This document shows positions 22,671 through 31,881 of a stretch of DNA of 35,149 nt, piece by piece. Origin of the DNA: Nitrospira sp. (GTDB taxonomy: Bacteria > Nitrospirota > Nitrospiria > Nitrospirales > Nitrospiraceae); assembly GCA_024331095.1 (NCBI GenBank), contig JANDJE010000024.1:1-35149 (forward strand). Direction: 5' to 3'. Every line of letters starts with the position of its first letter. Within the stretch, counting starts at the first letter, position 1. Both the position numbers and the translations under genes were made by a program. The notes under the pieces are model-generated. The model did no database searches. It was not told where the DNA came from and was given only the letters and a program-made list of their open reading frames with translations.

Positions 22671-22773
22671 GCTGTTTGCCGGCGGGAGCCGACATTCCTG
22701 GATTCGAGGATCTGGAAGGCTACAAGCTGGAAGAGGGGTGCGCTCTTGCGCAGTCCTTTTAGCAAAGCCGGGG

Positions 22774-23577
22774 TCAGCGAATGCCAAGCACGTCCATCAT
22801 GTCGTAAAGGCCTGGAGGCCGGTGGACGACCCAACCGGCCGCGCGCAGCGCCCCCCGGGCGAAGGTGTCGCGACTGCTGGCACGATGGGTGATTTCAATG
22901 CGCTCTCCCATGCCGCCGAACAGGATGGTGTGGTCTCCCACGATGTCGCCCGCGCGAACGGTTTGAATCCCGATTTCGTTTTTTGATCGCTCCCCGATCA
23001 ATCCTTTGCGAGCATACACGCCGACTTGATTGAGGTCTCGGTTCACCGCTGCGGCAAGGACCTCGGCGATTTTGAGAGCCGTCCCGCTGGGCGCGTCTTT
23101 CTTCAGACGGTGATGGGCTTCGATCACCTCGATGTCATAGTCGTCGCCGAGAGTTTTGGCCATTTCACCGATGACCTTGCAAATCAGGTTGATTCCGACG
23201 CTCATATTGGGCGAAAACACGCAGGGAATCAGGTTTGTCACGGATCGAAGTTCATCCGATTGGGAAGCGGAGAACCCCGTCGTTCCGATGACCATCGCCC
23301 GCCGATGGCGGGCGGCGACCCGCAGATGTGCGATCGTCGCGTCGGGAGCCGAGAAATCGATGATGACGTCGCCTCGCTCCAGAAGCGCGGATAAGTCGTC
23401 CGTGATGGGCACGCCGGCATGGCCGGAGCCGGAAACTTCTCCCGCGTCTTTCCCCAAGGCACTGTGTCCCTGGACCTCCAGGGCCCCGGCCAATGTCAGG
23501 GTTGTCGAGTCCTTGATCAGCGAGACCAGTCGGCAGCCCATCCGTCCGGCCGCGCCTACAACGACGACTCCGATCAT
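22774..23577 (-). CDS. dapB: 4-hydroxy-tetrahydrodipicolinate reductase
   Basis: A 267-residue enzyme reducing hydroxy-tetrahydrodipicolinate with NAD(P)H in the lysine/diaminopimelate route. The Rossmann start VVVVGAAGRMGCRLV, the DVIIDFSAPDATIAHL strand, VIGTTGFS, FSPNMSVGIN and the signature EAHHRLKKDAPSGTALKIAE with the catalytic His and Lys are all present, plus FARGALRAAGWV at the end. It is the last gene of the arg-lys operon, 69 bases after dapA; the gap holds a purine-rich tandem repeat on the coding strand. Product flows to DapL, encoded at 11-12 kb. Confidence 0.95.
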   Translation of the reverse strand: MIGVVVVGAAGRMGCRLVSLIKDSTTLTLAGALEVQGHSALGKDAGEVSGSGHAGVPITDDLSALLERGDVIIDFSAPDATIAHLRVAARHRRAMVIGTTGFSASQSDELRSVTNLIPCVFSPNMSVGINLICKVIGEMAKTLGDDYDIEVIEAHHRLKKDAPSGTALKIAEVLAAAVNRDLNQVGVYARKGLIGERSKNEIGIQTVRAGDIVGDHTILFGGMGERIEITHRASSRDTFARGALRAAGWVVHRPPGLYDMMDVLGIR

Positions 23578-23614
23578 GACCGGTTCTGTCCCCTTTCTCT
23601 TCTATCCATATCCT

Positions 23615-23644
23615 TAATCCTCTCTCTGTAATCCTCTCTCTCTG
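23615..23644 (-). repeat. Purine-rich tandem repeat in the dapA-dapB gap
   Basis: On the coding (minus) strand the spacer carries two near-identical copies of CAGAGAGAGAGGATTA / CAGAGAGAGGATTA, differing by one AG unit. The repeats contain several AGAGGA runs resembling ribosome binding sites, about 40 bases before the dapB ATG. Confidence 0.6.
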
Positions 23645-23646
23645 CG

Positions 23647-24519
23647 TCAGATCAGGTTCATGTCTTTCAACACGTGACGGAGCTTGTCTCGCGTCTCTTG
23701 CCCCATGGGACACAACGGCAGCCGCAGTTCCGGGTCGATCTTGCCCATCATCCCGAGCGCTTCCTTGACCGGAATCGGATTGGTCTCCAGGAACAGGGCG
23801 GCGAACAAGGGGGAGAGGGCAAAATGAAGGCGTCTGGCTTCGACGATCTTGCCGTCGGCGAAGGTCTTGACCAATTGAGCCATTTCGGTCGGCACAATGT
23901 TGGCGGTGACGGTGATCACGCCTTTGGCGCCCACGGCCATCATGGGGAGCGTCAAGGAATCATCGCCGGCGAGGACGGTGATTCGATCACCGCACATCTG
24001 GACGATGTCGGATGCCTGTTGAACCGAGCCGCTTCCTTCTTTCACCCCCACAATGGTGTCGATGGTCGAAAGTCTGGCGATGGTGCTCGGCAGCATGTTG
24101 ACGCCGGTCCGTCCGGGAATGTTGTACAACACCAACGGAAGATCCACGGCCTCGGCCACGGCTTTATAGTGTCGATAGAGTCCTTCCTGGGTCGGTTTGT
24201 TGTAATAGGGGGTGATCAACAGCGCCCCGTCCGCGCCGGCCTGTTTGGCGTGTTTGGTCAACGCGACGGCTTCTTCGGTGCTGTTCGAGCCCGTTCCAGC
24301 GATGACCGGCACGCGTCGGTTGACCACCTCCACGGTCAATTGGATGACCCGATGATGCTCCTCATGGGACAGGGTGGCCGATTCCCCGGTGGTGCCGCAG
24401 GGGACGATGCCGTTGGTTCCCTTGGCGATTTGCCACTCGATCAATTCGGCCAAGGCTCGTTCGTCGATCCGTCCGTTCCGAAAAGGAGTTACGATGGCGA
24501 TCAGCGAGCCGGTAAACAT
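23647..24519 (-). CDS. dapA: 4-hydroxy-tetrahydrodipicolinate synthase
   Basis: A 290-residue TIM-barrel aldolase condensing pyruvate with aspartate semialdehyde, the first committed step to lysine. Residues are in place: Thr43-Thr44 in GTTGESATL, Tyr132 in LYNIPGRTG and the Schiff-base Lys160 in VGVKEGSGS. It lies between lysA (11-base gap upstream) and dapB in the same operon. In most bacteria the enzyme is inhibited by lysine; the allosteric residues were not assessed. Confidence 0.95.
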   Translation of the reverse strand: MFTGSLIAIVTPFRNGRIDERALAELIEWQIAKGTNGIVPCGTTGESATLSHEEHHRVIQLTVEVVNRRVPVIAGTGSNSTEEAVALTKHAKQAGADGALLITPYYNKPTQEGLYRHYKAVAEAVDLPLVLYNIPGRTGVNMLPSTIARLSTIDTIVGVKEGSGSVQQASDIVQMCGDRITVLAGDDSLTLPMMAVGAKGVITVTANIVPTEMAQLVKTFADGKIVEARRLHFALSPLFAALFLETNPIPVKEALGMMGKIDPELRLPLCPMGQETRDKLRHVLKDMNLI

Positions 24520-24530
24520 AGCGGCGCCTC

Positions 24531-25793
24531 TTATTGCAAAAATTCCGGAATGGTTTCGCCCTTGATCAAGTCGTCGTACGTTTCGCGGGCCCGGATGACG
24601 TGAAAGTCCGCCCCCTTGACGAGCACCTCCGGCGCGCGGGGGCGCGAATTGTAATTCGACGCCATCACGAACCCGTAGGCTCCCGCGCTCATGACGGCCA
24701 GCAATTCTCCCGGCTTCACCGATGCCAACATTCGGTCCTTGGCCAAAAAGTCGCCCGATTCACACACCGGGCCGACGACGTCCATCAATTGCTTCGTCCG
24801 AAGGCCGGCCTGCCGATTGACCGGACGGATTTCGTGATACGCGCCGTACAGACTGGGGCGAATCAAATCGTTCATGGCGGCGTCAACGATCGCGAAGTGT
24901 TTCGTCTCGCCGGTCTTTTCGTATAAAACCGTCGTGACCAACACGCCGGCGTTGCCGACGATGACGCGGCCCGGTTCCATCACCAGCGTCACCCCCAGAT
25001 CTTTGACAAGCGGAGAAACGGCGTCGGCCAGCTCGTGCGGCAGCGGCGGCTTTTCTTCGGCGTAGGTGATGCCGAGCCCGCCGCCGATGTTCAGGTAGCG
25101 AATGTCGATGCCTTGGTTTTTCAGCGTTTCAAGCAGCGCCACGACTTTCTTGAGCGAATCGACGAACGGCGTGACGTCCGTCAACTGGGATCCGATATGG
25201 GCGTGAACCCCGCAGACGTCGATGTGGCTCAGGGACGCCGCCGCTCTGTATTCCTCCAGCGCGCGGTCCGCGGCGATGCCGAATTTGCTCTTTTTCATCC
25301 CCGTCGAGATATAGGGATGGGTCTTGGGGTCGACGTCCGGATTGATTCGCAACGCAATGCGGGCGGGTTTGCCCATCGAGGCCGCGACGTCGTTGATCGC
25401 GCGGATCTCCGCGGGGGACTCGACGTTGAACATCAGAATGTCGGCCTTCAGCGCCTCCCGGATTTCGTCCGGCGACTTGCCCACGCCGGCGAACACGATT
25501 TTGGAAGGGGGGATGCCGGCCTTCAGCGCCCTGAACAGCTCGCCGCCGGACACGATGTCCGCTCCGCTCCCTTCCTTGGCCATCAGCCGCAAAATGGCGA
25601 GGTTGGAGTTGGCTTTCATCGCGAACGCGATGAGGTGAGGGATGTTCCGAAAGGCGCCGTCATAGGCCCGAAAGTGACGGATCAACGTCGCGTGACTGTA
25701 GATGTAGCAGGGCGTGCCCACTTCCTTGGCGATTCGGCTGACGGGGACGTCCTCGCAATAGAGTTCGTCCTCGCGGTACTCGAAAAAATTCAT
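24531..25793 (-). CDS. lysA: Diaminopimelate decarboxylase
   Basis: A 420-residue fold-type III PLP enzyme converting meso-diaminopimelate to lysine. The PLP lysine is Lys60 in AFAMKANSNLAIL; the family's HIGSQ, NIGGGLGI, EPGRVIVGNAG and CESGDFLAKDR (catalytic Cys) motifs follow. It begins after the LptM-like gene in the operon with a 53-base gap, and dapA follows closely. Placing lysA beside a small LptM-type lipoprotein is a recurring arrangement in Gram-negative bacteria. Confidence 0.96.
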   Translation of the reverse strand: MNFFEYREDELYCEDVPVSRIAKEVGTPCYIYSHATLIRHFRAYDGAFRNIPHLIAFAMKANSNLAILRLMAKEGSGADIVSGGELFRALKAGIPPSKIVFAGVGKSPDEIREALKADILMFNVESPAEIRAINDVAASMGKPARIALRINPDVDPKTHPYISTGMKKSKFGIAADRALEEYRAAASLSHIDVCGVHAHIGSQLTDVTPFVDSLKKVVALLETLKNQGIDIRYLNIGGGLGITYAEEKPPLPHELADAVSPLVKDLGVTLVMEPGRVIVGNAGVLVTTVLYEKTGETKHFAIVDAAMNDLIRPSLYGAYHEIRPVNRQAGLRTKQLMDVVGPVCESGDFLAKDRMLASVKPGELLAVMSAGAYGFVMASNYNSRPRAPEVLVKGADFHVIRARETYDDLIKGETIPEFLQ

Positions 25794-25846
25794 CTGTTCA
25801 ATCCTTCGATCGTGAAGCGCGTCGCCTGTGACGCCGTGCTCGTTTA

Positions 25847-26089
25847 TTACCTCGTTCCGACCGGCCGCAACGGCAGCAGCTCCTCATCCTGCGCCTGGGG
25901 TACCGGGTCTGTTTCGTTAGCGTCGAGGCTTGAGCTTTCTTTCGTCTCTTGGATCCGGGATGCTTCCTGTTTCAGCTTCTGGCGTTCAATCACCGGAGCG
26001 ACTCCGATCGTTTCCGGGGCGACCGGCGCTCCCACCACGCCGCAGGCCTGAATCGTCGCTGCCATGACGACAAGAGAAACCCGTTTCAT
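25847..26089 (-). CDS. Small LptM-like lipoprotein between argH and lysA
   Basis: An 80-residue lipoprotein: signal MKRVSLVVMAATIQACGVVG with lipobox IQAC (Cys16), then CGVVGAPVAPETIG, which echoes the CGxxGPLxxP motif of LptM (YifL), the small lipoprotein that helps LptD mature in the LPS export machine. The rest is a disordered, charged tail. In many proteobacteria lptM sits directly before lysA, as here. The motif has Ala for Pro at one position and the tail is longer than usual, so the role is inferred from position plus motif. Its ATG overlaps the argH stop by four bases (ATGA), so it is co-translated with argH. Confidence 0.68.
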   Translation of the reverse strand: MKRVSLVVMAATIQACGVVGAPVAPETIGVAPVIERQKLKQEASRIQETKESSSLDANETDPVPQAQDEELLPLRPVGTR

Positions 26090-27498
26090 CGCAGCAACCG
26101 CTCAAGTTCTTTCAGCCGCCGGTTCACCTGCCGACGAGCCGTTCCTCCGATCTGCCGCTTTCGGTCGATCGCCGAGAGGACGGTCAAACAAGAAAACGCT
26201 CGCTTGTCAATCCGATCGGAGAACGTCCGCAGCTCCTCAAGCGAAAAGTCCGTCAGCTCCCGTCCTTGTTCCAGCGCGGACAACACGATGCGTCCCGTAA
26301 TCTCGTGAGCCTCCCGGAACGGCACCCCCCGTTCCACCAAATAGTCGGCCAGCTCCGTCGCCAGGAGACCACTGGAGCAAACGGCCTTCTCCATCGCCCC
26401 CCGGTTCACGCTCAGACGGCCCATCAGTTCCGTCATGATCCGAAGACACGATGCGGTGGTCTCCACCGCGTCGAACAGCGCCGGTTTGTCCTCTTGCAGG
26501 TCGCGATTATAGCTCAAGGGGAGGGCCTTCAGCATCACGAGCAGATTGATGAGATGGCCGTAGACACGGCCGGTTTTCCCCCGCACGAGCTCCGGCACGT
26601 CGGGGTTTTTCTTCTGAGGCATCATGCTGCTGCCGGTGCAAAAGGCGTCCGGCAGATCCACGAACTGAAACTCCTGCGACGCCCAGATGACCAACTCTTC
26701 GCTGAGGCGGGACAGGTGCATCATCATGATCGACAACGCCGATGTCACCTCGATGGCGAAGTCGCGATCCGAGACGGCGTCCAGGCTATTGGCGGTCACG
26801 GTTGGAAATCCCAAGAGTTTGGCCGTGTAGGATCGATCGACCGGATAGTTGGTGCCGGCCAAGGCGCCGGAACCCAGCGGCATTACGTCGAGTCTTGTTC
26901 TGGCGTCGCGCAACCGCCCCTTGTCTCGCTCGATCATCTCGATGTAGGCGAGGAGATGATGGGCAAAGAGAACCGGCTGCGCCCGTTGCAGATGCGTGTA
27001 GCCTGGCATCGGGACCGCGACATTAGCCTTGGCCTTGGCAACCAGGGTTCGTTGAAACTCCGCGCATTGTTCGATGAGTCCGTCAATTTGTTCGCGCAGG
27101 TAGAGCCGGACGTCCAATGCCACCTGGTCATTCCTGCTCCGTCCCGTGTGCAGCTTGCCTCCCAACGGCCCGATGAGTTCGGTCAGGCGCCGCTCGATCG
27201 CCATGTGAATGTCTTCATCTTGAGGGGTGAATCTGAACCGACCCTGGTCCAGCTCTTGTTTGACCAGCTCAAGCCCCCGCACGATGGCGCGGGTTTCCTG
27301 AGCCGACAGGACGCCGGCTTTTTGGAGCGTTTTGCAGTGCGCGATGCTGCCTTGAACGTCGTGCGCGTACAGTCGCCGATCCGTCGCCAATGAGGCGGTA
27401 AAGGATTCGACCAGCGGGTGCGTCCGCTCACGAAATCGTCCCGCCCAGGCCTTGCCGGAGCCGGTCACGGTTCCGGCTTGACGCGGTCTTTTCGCCAT
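26086..27498 (-). CDS. argH: Argininosuccinate lyase
   Basis: A 470-residue fumarase/aspartase-superfamily enzyme splitting argininosuccinate into arginine and fumarate. Motifs are AWAGRFRERTHPLVESFTAS near the start, HTGRSRNDQVALDVRLYLRE, MPGYTHLQRAQPV and the signature GSSMMPQKKNPDVPEL with the catalytic Ser. The ATG overlaps the argG stop by one base (TGATG), and the LptM-like gene overlaps its end by four, so translation is tightly coupled. Confidence 0.96.
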   Translation of the reverse strand: MAKRPRQAGTVTGSGKAWAGRFRERTHPLVESFTASLATDRRLYAHDVQGSIAHCKTLQKAGVLSAQETRAIVRGLELVKQELDQGRFRFTPQDEDIHMAIERRLTELIGPLGGKLHTGRSRNDQVALDVRLYLREQIDGLIEQCAEFQRTLVAKAKANVAVPMPGYTHLQRAQPVLFAHHLLAYIEMIERDKGRLRDARTRLDVMPLGSGALAGTNYPVDRSYTAKLLGFPTVTANSLDAVSDRDFAIEVTSALSIMMMHLSRLSEELVIWASQEFQFVDLPDAFCTGSSMMPQKKNPDVPELVRGKTGRVYGHLINLLVMLKALPLSYNRDLQEDKPALFDAVETTASCLRIMTELMGRLSVNRGAMEKAVCSSGLLATELADYLVERGVPFREAHEITGRIVLSALEQGRELTDFSLEELRTFSDRIDKRAFSCLTVLSAIDRKRQIGGTARRQVNRRLKELERLLR

Positions 27499-28712
27499 CA
27501 GCCCGAGCCTTTCCGCCGCTGCGCGCGAATCTTCAACCGCAGACCGTTCAAGCGGATAAAACCTTCGGCGTCCTTTTGATTATAGACGTCGTCCTCTTCA
27601 AAGGTGGCGATATCCAGCCGGTACAGCGACCGTTTCGATTTGCGGCCGACGAGCGTGCAGCTTCCCTTGTAGAGTTTGACGCGGGCCGTGCCGCTCACGT
27701 CCTGTTGCGCATGGTCGATGGCCGCCTGCAGCAGCTCGCGTTCGGGGCTGAACCAATAGCCGTTGTAGATGAGGGCGGCATAACGAGGGATCAAACCGTC
27801 CCGGAAATGAAGCACCTCCCGATCCATCGTGAGCGACTCCAGCCCCCGATGGGCGACGTGCAGAATCGTCCCCCCCGGCGTTTCATAGACGCCGCGGGAC
27901 TTCATGCCGACGTAGCGGTTTTCCACCAAATCGACGCGGCCGATGCCGTGGGCGCCGCCCAGCTTGTTGAGGTGGGCCAGGAGTTTTGCCGGGCTCATTT
28001 TTTTGCCGTCAATAGCTACGGGGTTGCCCGCCACATAGTCGATCTCGACTTCCTGCGGCTTATCCGGCGCGTCCTCCGGCGAAACCGTCATCTGAAAAAT
28101 GTCGGGAGGCGGCGGCTGCCAGGGATCTTCGAGGATCCCTCCTTCGTAGCTGACGTGAAACAAATTCATGTCCATGCTGTAGGGTTTGGCCTTGGTAGCC
28201 GTCACCGGAATGCCCCGCTGCTCGGCGTACTCGATGAGCTCACGGCGGGATCGCAGGGTCCATTCACGCCAGGGCGCGATGATCTTAAGGTCAGGCGCCA
28301 GCGCCGTGTAGGTCAGTTCGAACCGCACCTGGTCGTTCCCCTTGCCGGTCGCTCCATGCGCGACGGCGTCGGCCCCTTCTTTGAGGGCGATCTCGACTTG
28401 CCGGCGCGCGATCAGCGGGCGGGCGATCGAGGTGCCCAAGAGATAGCATCCTTCGTAGAGCGCGTTGCCGCGCAACATCGGGAAGACGTAATCTTTGACG
28501 AAGGTCTCCCGCAGGTCTTCGACGTAGACTTTCTTGACGCCGAGCTTCCGAGCCTTGGCCGCAATGCCCCGCAAATCTTCTCCTTGGCCGAGATCGGCGC
28601 AAAAGGCGATCACCTCGGCCTGATACGTTTCTTGCAGCCATTTCAGGATAACGGAGGTATCGAGTCCTCCCGAATAAGCGAGCACGATCTTGCGAATCGA
28701 TGGACGTTTCAT
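27498..28712 (-). CDS. argG: Argininosuccinate synthase
   Basis: A 404-residue enzyme joining citrulline and aspartate with ATP. The N-type PP-loop [17 protein letters not shown] is at residues 9-25, followed by [35 protein letters not shown] and [14 protein letters not shown], all typical. The ATG at 28712 was chosen over a TTG four codons upstream because it gives the usual N-terminus. It starts 12 bases after the argF stop. Confidence 0.96.
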   Translation of the reverse strand: MKRPSIRKIVLAYSGGLDTSVILKWLQETYQAEVIAFCADLGQGEDLRGIAAKARKLGVKKVYVEDLRETFVKDYVFPMLRGNALYEGCYLLGTSIARPLIARRQVEIALKEGADAVAHGATGKGNDQVRFELTYTALAPDLKIIAPWREWTLRSRRELIEYAEQRGIPVTATKAKPYSMDMNLFHVSYEGGILEDPWQPPPPDIFQMTVSPEDAPDKPQEVEIDYVAGNPVAIDGKKMSPAKLLAHLNKLGGAHGIGRVDLVENRYVGMKSRGVYETPGGTILHVAHRGLESLTMDREVLHFRDGLIPRYAALIYNGYWFSPERELLQAAIDHAQQDVSGTARVKLYKGSCTLVGRKSKRSLYRLDIATFEEDDVYNQKDAEGFIRLNGLRLKIRAQRRKGSG

Positions 28713-28724
28713 CTGTAGTCCCAA

Positions 28725-29699
28725 CTATGTGCCTTTCCGTCCGGCGAGCAGCCGGACTAAAATCGCCTTCTGCATGTGCAGACGGTTTTCCGCTTGATCG
28801 ATGACGACCGATTGGGGGCCGTCGAGCACGTCGGCGGTGATTTCCTCGCCTCGATGGGCCGGCAGGCAGTGCATGACGATGGCGTCGGGTTTGGCCCGCC
28901 GCAACAATCGAGCATCCAGCCGATAGGGAGCCAAGGCCTTGAGCCGCTTGGCCTGTTCCCGCTCGCGGCCCATGCTGATCCAGACGTCGGTATAGAGGAC
29001 GTCGGCCTCTTTCACCGCGACAAGAGGGTCTTCAATCACCTCGATGATAGCCCCGGTGGTTTCGGCCTCGACTCGAGCCCGCTCGATCACCCGCTGATCC
29101 GGTTGATAGCCGGATGGACAACCGGCGACGACTCGCATGCCCATTTTGGCTCCCGCTTCGATGAGCGAGTTCGCCACGTTATTGCCGTCGCCCACGTAGG
29201 CCAAGGTCAATCCCTTAAGTCGGCCCTTGCATTCTTGAATCGTCAGCAGGTCGGACAGCGCTTGACAGGGATGGCTATGGTCGGTCAGCCCGTTGATGAC
29301 GGACATGGACGAGGTCGCGGCCCATTCTTGCACGATGGCGTGATCGAACGTTCGAATGACAATGCCGTCCAGATAACGAGACAACACCCGCGCCGTATCG
29401 GCGATGCTTTCTCCGCGCGAAAGCTGGCTGTCTCCGGTGGGCAAGACCAGGGCGTGACCTCCCAGTTGGGTCATTCCCGATTCAAACGACACTCTGGTGC
29501 GGGTCGAGGGTTTTTGGAAGAGCAGCCCGAGGGTCTTTCCGGACAGCAGGCGATGGGGGGTTCCCCTTCGCTGTTTGGCCTTCAATAAGCCGGCCAAATG
29601 CAACAAATCGACGATTTGTTGATGAGCCAGGGCCCCTACATCCAAAAGGTCCTTGGCGTAGGCGGGCACGCGGCGCGGCTGTGGTGTCCCTCGTGCCAT
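28725..29699 (-). CDS. argF: Ornithine carbamoyltransferase, anabolic
   Basis: A 324-residue enzyme forming citrulline from ornithine and carbamoyl phosphate. The carbamoyl-phosphate motif is FQKPSTRTRVSFE, followed by DHSHPCQALSDLLTIQE and the ornithine-binding HCLPAHRGEEI; VADVLYTDVWISMG is also present in the form KEADVLYTDVWISMG. It lies 14 bases after argD and 12 before argG, in pathway order. Confidence 0.95.
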   Translation of the reverse strand: MARGTPQPRRVPAYAKDLLDVGALAHQQIVDLLHLAGLLKAKQRRGTPHRLLSGKTLGLLFQKPSTRTRVSFESGMTQLGGHALVLPTGDSQLSRGESIADTARVLSRYLDGIVIRTFDHAIVQEWAATSSMSVINGLTDHSHPCQALSDLLTIQECKGRLKGLTLAYVGDGNNVANSLIEAGAKMGMRVVAGCPSGYQPDQRVIERARVEAETTGAIIEVIEDPLVAVKEADVLYTDVWISMGREREQAKRLKALAPYRLDARLLRRAKPDAIVMHCLPAHRGEEITADVLDGPQSVVIDQAENRLHMQKAILVRLLAGRKGT

Positions 29700-29713
29700 G
29701 TGTCGCGTGAGTT

Positions 29714-30931
29714 TTAGTGATGGACGGCTCGTTCGTCGGTGACTCGACGGTTGAGGACCGCGGTCAGGGTCTCAGTCAATTTGTCGATTTCCCGCTCCGT
29801 GACGATCAACGGCGGAACGAATCGCAGGACCCGTTCGCTGGTTGCGTTGACGAGCACGCCTCGGTTGAGACAATCCCCGACGATCGTCTTGGCGTCGGTG
29901 TCCAGCTCCATGCCCTGCAAGAGGCCGAGTCCCCGGACTTCCCGCACGATTCGATGGCGATCCTTGCACTCCGCCAGGCCTTTCGCCAAATAGTCGCCCA
30001 TTCGTTTGGCGTGATCCAAAACGGATCCCTCGATGAGGGTTCGAAGAACGGTCAGCCCCGCGGCGCACGCCAACGGATTTCCTCCGAAGGTCGAGGCGTG
30101 GGAGCCGGGGGTAAAGGCCGCCGCGACCGATTCCTTCGCCAAACATGCTCCGATCGGCACCCCTCCGCCCAATCCCTTGGCCAGGGTCATGATGTCGGGC
30201 TCCACGCCCATCTGTTGGTATGCGAAGAGCGTTCCGGTGCGGCCCATGCCTGTTTGCACTTCGTCAAAAATGAGCAGGACATCGTGTTTCGTGCAGAACT
30301 CGCGGAGTTCACGCAGGTAGGCTCGATCGGCGACGTGCACGCCCCCTTCTCCTTGGATCGGCTCCAGCATGACGGCGGCGGTTTGCTTGCCGGCCGCGGC
30401 CTCGATCGCCGAGAAATCGTTGAAGGGAACGTATCGGAATCCCGGCATCAGCGGTTCAAAGCCCTTCTGGACCTTGTCCTGTCCGGTCGCCGTGATGGTC
30501 GCCAACGTTCTGCCGTGAAACGAATTGTACATGGTGATGACTTCGAATCGGTCCGCGCCGTACTTCTGGTGCGCGTAACGCCGGGCCAATTTGATGGCGG
30601 CTTCGTTGGCCTCCGCCCCGCTGTTGCAGAAGAACACGCGGTCGGCGAAGGAATGTTCGACCAGCGTTTTTGCCAGGTGGACCTGCGGTTCCGTGTAGTA
30701 GAGATTGGAGACATGGATCAGTTGCATGGCTTGTCGGTGGAGCGCATGGACGAGGTCCGGATGCGTGTGACCGAGGACGTTGACCGCGATCCCCCCGACG
30801 AAGTCGAGGTATTCCCGGCCTTCCAAATCGTACACTTTTGCGCCCTTCCCTCGAGCGATCGAGATGGGTTGACGGGTATACGTCTGCATCAAATATTTGG
30901 CTGCGGCTTCTTTCAGTTCTTCAGTCAGCAT
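29714..30931 (-). CDS. argD: Acetylornithine aminotransferase
   Basis: A 405-residue class III PLP aminotransferase. Features are YLMQTYTRQPISIARGKGAK near the start, FCNSGAEANEAAIKLAR, SFHGRTLATITATGQ, LIFDEVQTGMGRTG, the PLP lysine in MTLAKGLGGGVPIGAC and HASTFGGNPLACAAGL. It makes acetylornithine from N-acetylglutamate semialdehyde and often also serves as succinyldiaminopimelate aminotransferase, although dapL makes that unnecessary here. The ATG at 30931 aligns with the family start; an ATG at 30943 is also in frame. It is the first gene of an eight-gene operon with a candidate promoter just upstream. Confidence 0.95.
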   Translation of the reverse strand: MLTEELKEAAAKYLMQTYTRQPISIARGKGAKVYDLEGREYLDFVGGIAVNVLGHTHPDLVHALHRQAMQLIHVSNLYYTEPQVHLAKTLVEHSFADRVFFCNSGAEANEAAIKLARRYAHQKYGADRFEVITMYNSFHGRTLATITATGQDKVQKGFEPLMPGFRYVPFNDFSAIEAAAGKQTAAVMLEPIQGEGGVHVADRAYLRELREFCTKHDVLLIFDEVQTGMGRTGTLFAYQQMGVEPDIMTLAKGLGGGVPIGACLAKESVAAAFTPGSHASTFGGNPLACAAGLTVLRTLIEGSVLDHAKRMGDYLAKGLAECKDRHRIVREVRGLGLLQGMELDTDAKTIVGDCLNRGVLVNATSERVLRFVPPLIVTEREIDKLTETLTAVLNRRVTDERAVHH

Positions 30932-30964
30932 GGTCAACGACATCCTGTACGTGGAAAGCAACGG

Positions 30965-30993
30965 AAGCTAGCACAGGGCCGGCGTGAAAGCAA
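30965..30993 (-). promoter_or_regulatory. Candidate promoter of the arg-lys operon
   Basis: On the minus strand, TTGCTT (-35, 30993-30988) and TAGCTT (-10, 30970-30965) are separated by 17 bases, with an extended-10 TGC. The start would be near 30958, 15-27 bases before the argD ATG. The -10 match is poor, so the call rests on spacing, the extended element and position. No ARG-box palindrome was recognised. Confidence 0.35.
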
Positions 30994-31110
30994 TAAGGAG
31001 AAGGCGAAGAAGGAACTTGAGGGGGATGACCGGAGATGATCGGCGAATCGGTCTGCGGTCAAGCCTTCCTTCTTTTTGATCTTCCAGGAGGTATGGTAAG
31101 CTGCGCCGCG

Positions 31111-31845
31111 ATGAAGTCCTGCAATCGTTGCAGCCGGCAGAGTCCGGAAGAAGCCAATTTCTGTCCTCAATGCGGGGCGCCCCTCGATGAGTCCGGCGGG
31201 TCTGAAACAGTGGCGGTCGATCGATCGGCCGCCGCGTCAAGCCAGGACGAAGAGACGCTTTGGCGGCTGTTCATCGGTCCCAATGCCGATCGCTACCTCG
31301 AAACGTTCAAGAAGTTTGCATCGAGCGGAGGACCGAGATTCGCGCTTTCCTGGAATTGGCCCGCGTTTCTCTATATTTCGTTTCTCTGGTTTCTCTACCG
31401 AAAGATGTATCTCCATGCGTTCGTCTATGCCGTCGGCCCCATGGTGTCCGCGTACCTCACGGGCGATATGAGCGCCGGTCTTGTCTGGGGGATCATGGCC
31501 GGCGTGACGGGAAACTATCTGTACTATTGGCATTGCAGAGAGCACATTGAAAGGATTAAGAAGATCGAGGGGCTGAGCTCGGCCGATCGTGAAGCCGCCC
31601 TCAAGGAAGCCGGTGGAGTACAGCCCTACGTCATCTGGGTCGGCGTTGCGTTGTACATCCTCTTTTTCATCTCCCTTGCCAAGATGGCGCAAGAAGGGGC
31701 TCCGGATCGCGACGGCCGGCCGGTTAAACAAGTCGAATTCACGAGAGTGCAGGTAAGTCGAGAGTCGCTCGCAATAGTTGGTTCGTTCACGCGCCCCGGA
31801 CTGTCCCTTGCGGCAGATGAGAAGGCTGGGATGTTGGAGTTCTAA
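31111..31845 (+). CDS. Zinc-ribbon DUF2628-type membrane protein
   Basis: A 244-residue protein with an N-terminal zinc ribbon (Cys4, Cys7, Cys18, Cys21: SCNRCSRQ and FCPQCGAPL), a linker, then a DUF2628-like membrane part: FALSWNWPAFLYISFLWFLY with following YRKMY, two further hydrophobic helices at about 103-140, and a last helix at about 172-190. DUF2628 proteins have no agreed function. The ATG at 31111 begins the zinc ribbon; an ATG at 31093 sits immediately after an AGGAGG run, so the true start is uncertain. gpmA follows 36 bases later, suggesting co-transcription. Confidence 0.78.
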   Translation: MKSCNRCSRQSPEEANFCPQCGAPLDESGGSETVAVDRSAAASSQDEETLWRLFIGPNADRYLETFKKFASSGGPRFALSWNWPAFLYISFLWFLYRKMYLHAFVYAVGPMVSAYLTGDMSAGLVWGIMAGVTGNYLYYWHCREHIERIKKIEGLSSADREAALKEAGGVQPYVIWVGVALYILFFISLAKMAQEGAPDRDGRPVKQVEFTRVQVSRESLAIVGSFTRPGLSLAADEKAGMLEF

Positions 31846-31881
31846 TCGGGGGCTGGAGTGGTGATGAGCAAGGAGGAGTGT

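Noticed and set aside
29717..31039. A 440-codon open frame antisense to argD
   Set aside because: It mirrors argD almost end to end and has no protein-like motifs.
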